DNA of 64,000 nucleotides from NCBI RefSeq assembly GCF_030504645.1, contig NZ_JAUKWQ010000001.1, forward strand, positions 1,178,001 through 1,242,000, in the 5' to 3' direction. Positions within the stretch are counted from its first letter, which is position 1; every line of letters begins with the position of its first letter. Below the pieces are notes generated by a model. That model did no database searches and was not told the DNA's origin. It saw only the letters and a list, made by a program, of their open reading frames with translations. Source of the stretch: Rhizobium oryzicola. GTDB lineage: Bacteria > Pseudomonadota > Alphaproteobacteria > Rhizobiales > Rhizobiaceae. The position numbers were made by a program, and so were the translations under genes. Positions 56,816-64,000 of this stretch are shown here, in pieces.

Positions 56816-57955
56816 TTACTTTTCGCCAAGCTTGGCCGCAAACACCACGCCGTCGCTACCCAGGCCCGTCATGCGGGTCATGATGGTGTTGAGGTCAGCG
56901 TCCGGGTCGATGGCCTTGGTCTCGGCGGGGTGGAACACCTTCGCCATGTATTCGATGGCGTAGATGTTCCAGACGCTGGAATAGAGCTGGTGGTACAGTC
57001 CATACACCGCACCGTCCTTGACGGACTTCAGATGCTCGAAGCCCTTGCGCTGAGAAAGGCGCGTCATTGTCGCGTCGATTGCCCTGCGGTCGGCGCCGAA
57101 GCCGAAGGACGGCGAAGTCGCGGCCGGATCGGCAAACGGCGTGCCGCTCAGCATATAAAAATCTGGCTGGGCGGCAATCAGGCTTTCCAGCATCACGTCG
57201 CCAGTGCGGCCGTTCAAGAGCTTCGTGCCGAGGTTATCGCCACCGGCGGCCTCGACCAGCTTGCCCCAGTAGACATCGCCATGGGTAAAGCAGCAGAATT
57301 CCGGACCTTTGCGACCGGCGAGTGCTTCGAAGAACACTTTTGGCTTGGCCGTGCCGGCAATCGCATCCTGCAGCACCTTCTGGCGGGCGCGATAGAAGTC
57401 TACGTATTCCTTCGCTTCGGCTTCGCGGTTCAGCACCTTGCCCAGCAGTTCGACGGTTTTCGAGGCATTGACGGCTGGTTCCATTTCGCTGTCGATCATC
57501 ACGACGGGAACGCCAAGGCTCTTCAGGCTTTCCAGCACATGCGCATCTTCCAGCGCCTGTTTGACGCGAGAGTGGACGACCACCAGATCCGGCTTGGCCG
57601 CAACGATCTGCTCCATGTTCACCTGGCCGTCATCGCCGAATTTCATGTCGACGGTCTTTGCCGCAGATTCCGGCCACTTCTTCGAGAAGCTGGACCAGCC
57701 CTGCTTGTCGGACCGATCCAGAATGTTGTTCCAGACCACAATGCGCTGCAGCGGGTCCTGCCGGTCGAGAAGGGCAAGCGTGAAGAGGTCGCGCCCATCC
57801 TGAAGCACGATCCGCTTCGGCTCTGACTTGATCTCGACGCTGCGGCCGGCCAGATCCGTCACGGTCAGTGGATAATCCGTGGCATGGGCCGATATGGAGT
57901 GCAGAGCAGCTGCGGCCGCAAGGCAGGCCAGCCGGAGGGACGATACGATCTTCAT
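56816..57955 (-). CDS. periplasmic binding protein of FecCD-type importer
   Basis: Periplasmic ligand-binding protein of 379 residues. It has an N-terminal signal peptide (MKIVSSLRLACLAAAAALHS, cleavage near AHA-TDY) and the two-lobed fold of the metal-chelate/vitamin B12 binding family (RIVLQDGRDLFTLALL, KPDLVVVHSR, YEGK-like YGLYHQLYSS). Ligand identity is unknown; siderophore is likely. The ATG at 57955 is preferred to 58009. Heads the operon. Confidence 0.9.
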   Translation of the reverse strand: MKIVSSLRLACLAAAAALHSISAHATDYPLTVTDLAGRSVEIKSEPKRIVLQDGRDLFTLALLDRQDPLQRIVVWNNILDRSDKQGWSSFSKKWPESAAKTVDMKFGDDGQVNMEQIVAAKPDLVVVHSRVKQALEDAHVLESLKSLGVPVVMIDSEMEPAVNASKTVELLGKVLNREAEAKEYVDFYRARQKVLQDAIAGTAKPKVFFEALAGRKGPEFCCFTHGDVYWGKLVEAAGGDNLGTKLLNGRTGDVMLESLIAAQPDFYMLSGTPFADPAATSPSFGFGADRRAIDATMTRLSQRKGFEHLKSVKDGAVYGLYHQLYSSVWNIYAIEYMAKVFHPAETKAIDPDADLNTIMTRMTGLGSDGVVFAAKLGEK

Positions 57956-58674
57956 GGATTTAAGTCCTTGAGAAAGGGAGGCTGAGAAATTGGTGTTGGT
58001 GCATTGCAATAGCGGAGGTGCTTCTCGCGCTTGAACATGAACGTGTCAATCATGTTTATCGGCCGACATGGCGGCTTAGGATCACTTTTCTTCGAGACCC
58101 TGGGAGCAGACCTGTTTACGGGAGCCCATCCACAGTGTGCCGAAGCGGCAAGGGCTCCCTGGCTTAAAGCTTAAGAGAAGTTTAAATCTTTAAACTTGCA
58201 TCATTAGTATAGTGTCATTCGTGTAGATTCTGGATTGGAATACCTCTGCATTACACCTCCTGATTGACGATGCTTGATGCTGCTCAGTCGATTTTCGGCA
58301 AAGATCGAGATTTATTTCCAAGCGGCCGGAACAAATTGAGCGGGGCCGAATTATTGCGCTTCGAGTAGCGAACGCGCGGCGCAGGGTTTTTCTTCAAGCA
58401 TGGCCTTGCAACGCGATCGCAAACTCGATCTGGCAGGTATGTGTTTTGCGTTGAAGGCTCTGTGGCGCATGGGAGGGGTGCAAATTGCGCTTTTCCGTTT
58501 CCATGGGGCGATCCCTCCACAGATTCCGACAGAGCGGGTTTGGCTGCTCACCCCGTTGTTGTGCCACCTGCACAGACGGGCAAAGCGTCGGGCGATGATG
58601 GCCTGATTGTATCTGACTGCGTGGCTCATGAGGGGTCGGGCATGTCGATTGTCAGGCTCATCTTCGGAGACATC
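57956..58674. other. 719-bp gene-free region between iron transporter and chemoreceptor
   Basis: No supported gene. It holds the divergent promoters for the importer and the chemoreceptor, a strong nested hairpin at 58120-58159, and AT-rich sequence around 58170-58220. I see no clear terminator or repeat beyond that. Confidence 0.6.
58120..58159. other. nested hairpin element
   Basis: Outer stem GGGAGCCC/GGGCTCCC (58120-58127 and 58152-58159, perfect 8 bp) encloses an inner hairpin TGCCG-AAG-CGGCA (58138-58150, 5 bp). No T tract follows on either strand. It may be a leader structure, operator or RNA end. Confidence 0.55.
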
Positions 58675-60609
58675 ATGTCCTTCCTCGCCAATGCCAAGAT
58701 CCGTACAAAAATCCTTTCCCTGATCATCCCGCTCTCACTCATCGGCATCGGCGGTGTTGGAACGCTTGCCTATAGTTACAAACTTGCGGACACGGCCTAT
58801 TCCGATTTCATCGCGCAGGATGCCATAGGCACTATCGAGATGTCGCGGACCAACGCCTCGCTGGTGGCCGTCTCCGCCGACCTCAGTCAGGCGATCATTC
58901 AGGGCGAGCAGTCGCTCGATACGGCGCCGCTGATCCAAAGCTACCGCGATGATTTGGCCCAGATCCGGCAAAGATTGGCGCATGCCGGGACCCTTATGTC
59001 CGACTTCACCGCGGACATTGACGTGATCGGCAACCGGATCGCCGAGGTGATAGCGCAGACGGACCAAGTTGCAGGCTTCATCAGCCAGAACAAGTTCGCA
59101 GATGCGCGCAAGACAATGATGCAGGTCATGCCGGCCATTACCAGCCTGCGTCAGGCTATCCGCCAGTTGAATGAGCGAAATCTCAATGGCGTGGTCACCG
59201 GTTCAGACGAGTTAACTGATAAAACGAATGCGATGATCCTGTATTCGGTGGGAGCGCTCTCCGTCCTGTTTACGGTCGGCATTCTATTCTCCCTTTTTGT
59301 AGCAACACGCGGCATCACCGGGCCGATTGCCCAATTGCGTGCTCGCATGCTGTCCTTGGCGCAGGGTGACACGCAGGCGGAACTGCCAGGTATCGGCCGC
59401 AAGGACGAGATCGGCCAGATGGCTGATGCAGTTGCCGTGTTCCGCGACAATGCCATTGAGCGCATTCGGCTGGAGGAAGAGGCCGATGCCAATCGAAGCC
59501 TTTCCGAACGGGAACGTATGGAACGTGATCGCTTGCGCGCCGAGGAAGCGGGAAACGTGAAATTCGCCGTGGACAATCTGGCGCAAGGGTTGGCGAAGCT
59601 CTCCGATGGCGATGTGTCCTACCGCATCTCCACCCCCTTCGTGGCGGCGCTTGATGGCGTGCGCGGCGACTTCAATACCTCTGCCGAAAAGCTTCAGCTG
59701 GCGTTGCTGCGCGTGGCTGAAAACGCGCATGCCATCAACGCGGGTGCCAACGAGATGAAATCGTCCGCTGATGATCTGGCCAAGCGGACCGAGCAGCAGG
59801 CCGCTGCGGTGGAGGAGACCGCTGCCGCACTGGAAGAAATCACCACCACAGTGAAGGACTCCACCCGCCGCGCACAGGAAGCTGGCGCCTTGGTGGCGCG
59901 CACCCGCAAGGGGGCCGAACAATCCGGCACTGTCGTGCGCCGTGCCGTCTCGGCTATGGAAAAAATCGAGAAATCCTCAAGCGAGATCAGCTCGATCATC
60001 GGTGTCATCGATGAGATCGCCTTCCAGACCAATCTTTTGGCTCTCAATGCGGGCGTGGAAGCGGCACGCGCCGGCGAGGCGGGCAAGGGTTTTGCAGTCG
60101 TCGCGCAGGAGGTGCGTGAACTGGCGCAACGATCCGCGACTGCGGCCAAGGAAATTAAGGGCCTGATCCAGACCTCCAACGAACAGGTTCAGGAAGGTGT
60201 GGCGCTGGTGGGTGAAACGGGCAGGGCGCTCGAAGTGATTGTCGCCGAGGTGCAGGAGATCAACCAGAATGTTCTGGCGATTGTCGAGGCGGCACAGGAA
60301 CAGTCTTCCGGCCTTCAGCAGATCAACACGGCCGTGAACCAGATGGACCAGGACACTCAGAAGAACGCGGCCATGGTGGAGGAGACGACGGCCGCAAGCC
60401 ACAGCCTCGCCACGGAGGTTGCTTCTCTCAATCATATGCTCTCGCAATTCGACCTTGGTCTGCAGGCCGCCCACGCTCCCGCTCAGCCCGCGCCACGTGA
60501 GGCGAAGCCGGTGCGGTCTGCCGTCCATGCTCTCGGTCGCAAAGTCGCCGGCGCGTTTTCTGGAAACGCAGCACTGGCCGTCAATCGCAGCGACTGGGAA
60601 GAATTCTGA
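58675..60609 (+). CDS. methyl-accepting chemotaxis protein
   Basis: Chemoreceptor of 644 residues. Transmembrane segments at about 11-34 and 188-211 bracket a helical periplasmic sensor domain. A HAMP domain (about 212-265) and a second HAMP-like region (about 310-380) lead to the signalling hairpin, tip at [20 protein letters not shown]. The C-terminus ends in DWEEF, like the CheR/CheB tether of E. coli receptors. I place the start at ATG 58675, GGAG 6 nt upstream; an in-frame ATG at 58642 is possible. Confidence 0.92.
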   Translation: MSFLANAKIRTKILSLIIPLSLIGIGGVGTLAYSYKLADTAYSDFIAQDAIGTIEMSRTNASLVAVSADLSQAIIQGEQSLDTAPLIQSYRDDLAQIRQRLAHAGTLMSDFTADIDVIGNRIAEVIAQTDQVAGFISQNKFADARKTMMQVMPAITSLRQAIRQLNERNLNGVVTGSDELTDKTNAMILYSVGALSVLFTVGILFSLFVATRGITGPIAQLRARMLSLAQGDTQAELPGIGRKDEIGQMADAVAVFRDNAIERIRLEEEADANRSLSERERMERDRLRAEEAGNVKFAVDNLAQGLAKLSDGDVSYRISTPFVAALDGVRGDFNTSAEKLQLALLRVAENAHAINAGANEMKSSADDLAKRTEQQAAAVEETAAALEEITTTVKDSTRRAQEAGALVARTRKGAEQSGTVVRRAVSAMEKIEKSSSEISSIIGVIDEIAFQTNLLALNAGVEAARAGEAGKGFAVVAQEVRELAQRSATAAKEIKGLIQTSNEQVQEGVALVGETGRALEVIVAEVQEINQNVLAIVEAAQEQSSGLQQINTAVNQMDQDTQKNAAMVEETTAASHSLATEVASLNHMLSQFDLGLQAAHAPAQPAPREAKPVRSAVHALGRKVAGAFSGNAALAVNRSDWEEF

Positions 60610-60638
60610 GTCTCACTCCCCGCCTGAGACCAGAATGC

Positions 60639-60670
60639 GGAAAGGCCGCCTCGTTTGAGGCGGCCTTTCC
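60639..60670. terminator. bidirectional hairpin terminator
   Basis: Perfect 14-bp stem GGAAAGGCCGCCTC/GAGGCGGCCTTTCC (60639-60652, 60657-60670) with a four-base loop, between the convergent chemoreceptor and dnaB genes. It lacks a long T tract but the terminal AAAGG/CCTTT gives a weak one on both strands. Confidence 0.7.
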
Positions 60671-60707
60671 GACGTGATGCAAAGGGCATAGGCCTCGCGA
60701 AGTGAAA

Positions 60708-62204
60708 TCAGTGCTCTTCGTATTGGGTAAAGCTCGGATCAGCCAGATCCGCAAAGCGGGTGTATTCCGACTGGAAGGCGAGTTTGACGGTGCCGGTCGG
60801 TCCGTGACGCTGCTTGGCGATGATCACGTCTGCCGTGCCCTTCACCTTGTCCATCGTGGCTTCCCATTCCGGATATTTCGGATCGTTCGGATCGCGCGGC
60901 TCCATGTTCTTCACATAGTATTCCTCGCGGAACACGAAGAGCACCACGTCGGCGTCCTGCTCGATCGAGCCCGATTCACGCAGGTCGGAGAGCTGCGGGC
61001 GCTTGTCGTCGCGGTTTTCCACCTGACGGGAGAGCTGGGACAGCGCGATGATGGGCACGTTGAGTTCCTTGCCCAGCGCCTTCAGGCCGGTCGTGATCTG
61101 GGTCACTTCCTGCACGCGGTTTTCGCCGGATTTGCCAGAGCCGGTCATCAGCTGGATATAGTCCACCACAAGGCAATCGAGGCCGCGCTGACGCTTGAGG
61201 CGGCGGGCACGGGCGGAAAGCTGGGCAATGGAGATACCACCGGTCTGGTCGATATAGAGCGGCACCTTCTGCATCATCTGGCTGCAGGCGACGAGCTTCT
61301 CGAAATCCGCTTCGGTGATGTCACCGCGGCGGATCTTGGAGGACGAGACTTCCGTCTGCTCGGAGATGATACGGGTCGCCAGCTGTTCGGACGACATTTC
61401 GAGCGAGTAGAAGCCGACGACGCCGCCATTCTTGGCCTTGAAGGAGCCATCCGGCAGCACCTCCGGCTCGTAGGCCGCAGCGATGTTGTAGGCGATGTTG
61501 GTGGCAAGCGAGGTCTTACCCATACCGGGTCGTCCCGCCAGCACGATCAAGTCGGAACGCTGCAATCCGCCCATCTTGGCATCCAGCGACATGATCCCGG
61601 TCGAGATGCCCGACAGATGTCCGTCGCGCTCGAAGGCAGCGCCTGCCATGTCGATCGCCTGAGCGACCGCATCCGAGAAGGACTGAAAACCGCCGTCATA
61701 ACGCCCGGTTTCGGCCAGTTCGAACAGGCGCCGCTCGGTATCTTCGATCTGCGCCTGCGGTGGCATGTCCAGCGGCGCGTCGAAGGCGATGTTCACCATG
61801 TCTTCGCCGATGGTGATCAGCGCGCGCCGCAGCGCGAGATCGTAGATGGCGCGGCCATAGTCTTCGGCATTGATGATGGTGACGGCTTCAGCCGCAAGGC
61901 GGGCCAGATATTGCGCCACCGTCAGATCGCCCACGCGGTCGTCCGCCGGCAGAAATGTCTTGATCGTCACCGGATGGGCGGTCTTACCCATGCGGATGAT
62001 ATCGCCGGCCACTTCGAAGATGCGACGATGAAGCGGCTCGTAGAAATGGGTCGGCTTCAGAAAGTCCGAAACGCGATAATAGGCATCGTTGTTGACAAGG
62101 ATCGCGCCCAGGAGCGCCTGCTCAGCCTCCAGGTTGTTCGGGGCTTCGCGATAATGCGGCTCGTTGTTGGGAGCGGGCGCAAGTTTCCGCGCTGCTTCGT
62201 TCAT
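60708..62204 (-). CDS. dnaB: replicative DNA helicase
   Basis: Hexameric 5-prime to 3-prime helicase of the replication fork, 498 residues. The N-terminal domain begins with NNLEAEQALLGAILVN-like residues; the RecA-like domain has Walker A GRPGMGKTS and the DnaB motif LIVLAGRPG, then Walker B VVDYIQL and the KALGKELNVPIIALSQLSR segment. The start is at ATG 62204. It lies near alr and radA in the usual rhizobial order but with extra genes between. Confidence 0.97.
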   Translation of the reverse strand: MNEAARKLAPAPNNEPHYREAPNNLEAEQALLGAILVNNDAYYRVSDFLKPTHFYEPLHRRIFEVAGDIIRMGKTAHPVTIKTFLPADDRVGDLTVAQYLARLAAEAVTIINAEDYGRAIYDLALRRALITIGEDMVNIAFDAPLDMPPQAQIEDTERRLFELAETGRYDGGFQSFSDAVAQAIDMAGAAFERDGHLSGISTGIMSLDAKMGGLQRSDLIVLAGRPGMGKTSLATNIAYNIAAAYEPEVLPDGSFKAKNGGVVGFYSLEMSSEQLATRIISEQTEVSSSKIRRGDITEADFEKLVACSQMMQKVPLYIDQTGGISIAQLSARARRLKRQRGLDCLVVDYIQLMTGSGKSGENRVQEVTQITTGLKALGKELNVPIIALSQLSRQVENRDDKRPQLSDLRESGSIEQDADVVLFVFREEYYVKNMEPRDPNDPKYPEWEATMDKVKGTADVIIAKQRHGPTGTVKLAFQSEYTRFADLADPSFTQYEEH

Positions 62205-62535
62205 GTCGTCAATCCAATCTCGTCAAGTCGAACCTCCACATTACCGCAGGCGCGCGCCGATGACAGGCTCCCATTGCGAACCCACATCGATTCACAGGGG
62301 TGAATCGGAAAAGCGAGCGCATGCGCAGTTTTCGGTTGACTGTGGTCTTCTCCGAATCACCGGAGACCATGCTCATAACTACGCTTGATCGATACCGATG
62401 CGAAGCGTCCATTGGGGGCGGTCGCTCCTGCATTCATGCATGGCTCCGATGTGAAACTTGATACTTGATAATTTTCGGCGCGCGAATAAATAGGCATAAA
62501 ATAGATAGCAACCTAATTATCAGGATGTATTATCA
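62205..62535. other. divergent promoter region, dnaB / marR
   Basis: 331 bp with no gene. The part next to marR is AT-rich, with TGATAATT at 62466-62473, AATTATCA at 62515-62522 and ATTATCA at 62529-62535. These form inverted and direct repeats and could be MarR operator sites. Confidence 0.5.
62466..62535 (+). promoter_or_regulatory. candidate MarR operator repeats
   Basis: TGATAATT, 41 bp later AATTATCA, and a second ATTATCA directly before the ATG. The first two are inverted copies; the last two are direct copies with 6 bp between them. The AGGA ribosome site lies inside this array, so a bound repressor could block both transcription and initiation. Confidence 0.4.
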
Positions 62536-62988
62536 ATGTCCCGTCATACCGTGACAGAACGCCTGTTTGACGAGATGTCGGCCTTCAACCGCAGACTTCG
62601 TGCCATGTTCGACATGAAGGCGAGGGAGACTGGTCTGACGCTTTCGCGGGCCCGCGTTCTGTTTGCGCTCGGTCGCCGAGGTAGCCTCAGTCAGAAAGAT
62701 CTGGCGCAGGAATTGGAAATCGAGACGCCGACGCTGGTTCGCGTTCTCGATGGCATGGAATCGCAGGGCCTGATCGAGCGTCGGGCCGAAGATAGCGACC
62801 GCCGCGTGAAACAGATCCACGTGACAGCAGAAGGCGAGGTGGTCGGTAGAACTGTTCAAGCCTTGGCGCGCCAGTTGCGGCAGGATCTGGTGACCGAGAT
62901 CCCGGAAGAGGATCTTGCGAATGCATTGCGCGTTCTCCTGAAACTCAACAGCAATATGTCCAACATCACGTCCGGGGAGGCTGAATGA
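62536..62988 (+). CDS. MarR family transcriptional regulator
   Basis: Winged-helix regulator of 150 residues, dimeric. The recognition region LSQKDLAQELEIETPTLVRVLDGM is typical, followed by a wing RRAEDSDRRVKQIHVT. It overlaps the following MFS start by 4 bp (ATGA), so it most likely represses its own operon with the exporter, as in EmrR. Confidence 0.93.
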   Translation: MSRHTVTERLFDEMSAFNRRLRAMFDMKARETGLTLSRARVLFALGRRGSLSQKDLAQELEIETPTLVRVLDGMESQGLIERRAEDSDRRVKQIHVTAEGEVVGRTVQALARQLRQDLVTEIPEEDLANALRVLLKLNSNMSNITSGEAE

Positions 62989-64000
62989 TGAGCGAAGCAA
63001 GAGCCCTGGCCGAGGTTGACGAACCTGAAGAACAGGTGCAGCAGAGTTCGGCTCCAGCCACCTACCCACGGCTTGTACTGGCGACACCGGCGGGCGCACC
63101 TATCCCGGTAGAACAGCGTCCGGCCTGGTTGACGGCTCTCTACATCTGTTCAGGCTTCCTGATGTTCCTGGCGCAGGGGCTGGGGCTGAACATCGTCAAC
63201 GTGAATCTCTATCAGCTGCAGGGCACGTTTTCTGCGACGATCGCCGAAGTTGCCGCCCTGTCGGCCGCCTATATGGCGCCCTATGCCAGCCTGTCGCTCG
63301 CGCTCTTCAAGATCCGCGTTCAATACGGCCTGCGCCCCTTTGCGGAGCTCAGCATTCTCGCTTTCGTGCTGGCTGCCTGCCTCAACCTCTTCGTGACCGA
63401 TTTGCATTCGGCGATGGTGGTGCGTTTCATCAGCGGCATGGCCGCCGCGCCCCTATCATCGCTCGGCTTTCTCTATCTGCTGGAAGCCTTCCCGCCGGAA
63501 CGCAAGTTCACGCTCGGTCTCAGCCTGGCGCTGATGGGCACGCTGCTCGCCGCACCGATTGCGCGCATCATCTCGCCCGTCATGCTGGATATGGACGGTT
63601 ATCACGCGCTCTACACCATGGAACTCGGCCTTGCGCTGATGGCGCTTCCGGTCATCTATCTCCTGCCGCTGACGCCGCCGCCGCATGCCAAGGTGATCCA
63701 GCGCACGGACGTCTTCACCTATCTCCTGCTCGCGATCGGCCTCGGTCTGCTCGCCATCACCTTCACGCTCGGCCGCTTTTACTGGTGGCTGGAAGCCCCC
63801 TGGTTGGGTGTGATGCTGGCAGTGGCAATTGCATGTCTGACCCTGTTCGGCATGATCGAGCTTCGCCGCGAAAATCCGCTACTGGATCTGCGCTGGATCT
63901 TTTCCCGCCAGAACCTGCATCTTGCGGGCGTGCTGATCGTGTTCCGCGCGGTGACGTCGGAACAGTCGACTACGTCTGTCGGCTTCTTCCAGCAGCTTGG
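62985..64000 (+). CDS. MFS transporter, 3' end beyond window
   Basis: Partial gene, open for at least 338 codons to the window edge. It starts MMSEARALAEV (ATG 62985, or 62988) with an acidic N-terminal tail, then about seven to nine transmembrane segments appear. The opening helix is ALYICSGFLMFLAQG, and the sequence EAFPPERKFTLGLSLA is like the MFS DHA2 group. With MarR upstream it probably exports a toxic compound. Confidence 0.85.
   Translation, partial: MMSEARALAEVDEPEEQVQQSSAPATYPRLVLATPAGAPIPVEQRPAWLTALYICSGFLMFLAQGLGLNIVNVNLYQLQGTFSATIAEVAALSAAYMAPYASLSLALFKIRVQYGLRPFAELSILAFVLAACLNLFVTDLHSAMVVRFISGMAAAPLSSLGFLYLLEAFPPERKFTLGLSLALMGTLLAAPIARIISPVMLDMDGYHALYTMELGLALMALPVIYLLPLTPPPHAKVIQRTDVFTYLLLAIGLGLLAITFTLGRFYWWLEAPWLGVMLAVAIACLTLFGMIELRRENPLLDLRWIFSRQNLHLAGVLIVFRAVTSEQSTTSVGFFQQL

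Noticed and set aside
57956..58674. Cobalamin riboswitch or iron-box in the importer leader
   Set aside because: I looked for a B12 box and for clear RirA/Irr-type palindromes and found no convincing match; only the nested hairpin is supported.
60702..62303. 533-codon plus-strand open frame opposite dnaB
   Set aside because: Shadow of dnaB, which is complete with Walker motifs.

Overview
This is a high-GC chromosomal segment from an alphaproteobacterium, almost certainly a member of the Rhizobiaceae (Rhizobium/Agrobacterium group). The evidence is gene order and protein style: rpoZ-rsh, then DUF2062-acpS-lepB-rnc-era-recO, the psd-pssA pair, a dnaB/alr/radA/cvpA/purF block, an Agrobacterium-like short flagellin, and hairpin-rich intergenic repeats of the kind scattered through rhizobial genomes. 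No rRNA, tRNA, CRISPR array or prophage was seen. The genus cannot be fixed from the sequence alone.

Layout. 0.1-5 kb: an alpha/beta hydrolase, a soluble lytic transglycosylase, dapA, smpB and a DUF1127 protein. 5-7 kb: the adaptive alkylation-response protein Ada and a NYN-domain protein. 7.3-15.2 kb: the stringent-response and processing block rpoZ, rsh, DUF3563, DUF2062, acpS, lepB, rnc, era, a small exported protein and recO. 15.2-21.5 kb: a lone flagellin, a DMT exporter, and a MOSC / HD / DUF2339 run. 21.6-21.9 kb: a 270-bp MITE-like element with 32-bp terminal inverted repeats. 21.9-28.3 kb: MscS, a tight ygfZ-HD-phosphatase operon, small exported proteins, a Nudix hydrolase, a YnfA-like protein and an SRAP protein. 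28.5-33.5 kb: phospholipid synthesis (psd-pssA), a hydrolase, a frameshifted P-loop kinase-like gene and an Atm1-type ABC exporter. 33.6-42.8 kb: a LysM protein, a LOG protein, RarD, citramalate synthase, proline iminopeptidase, two tandem GFA proteins and cysS. 43-45.6 kb: an exported GH28 polygalacturonase and a DMT exporter. 45.7-46.5 kb: a lower-GC two-gene module (DUF2188 plus a CPFD/FELG protein of unknown function). 46.7-53.5 kb: SDR, HNH, purF, cvpA, radA, parDE and alr. 53.7-60.6 kb: an orphan phnM-like gene, a FecCD-type metal/siderophore ABC transporter and a chemoreceptor. 60.7-64 kb: dnaB, then a MarR regulator with an MFS exporter cut by the window end.

How the genes work together. 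Most of the window is core housekeeping: ppGpp control with the omega subunit, RNA and protein processing, peptidoglycan (dapA, alr, lytic transglycosylase), membrane lipid (psd, pssA), purine entry (purF) and replication/repair (dnaB, radA, recO, ada). Accessory pieces sit at the joints: the MITE, the hairpin repeats, parDE between radA and alr, the phnM/iron-ABC/MCP block between alr and dnaB, the polygalacturonase, and the DUF2188 module.

The best candidate for an undescribed system is the DUF2188 + CPFD/FELG pair at 45.7-46.5 kb. Its larger protein has a TIR/deoxyribosyltransferase-like layout with a possible catalytic Glu. That function is inferred, not shown.
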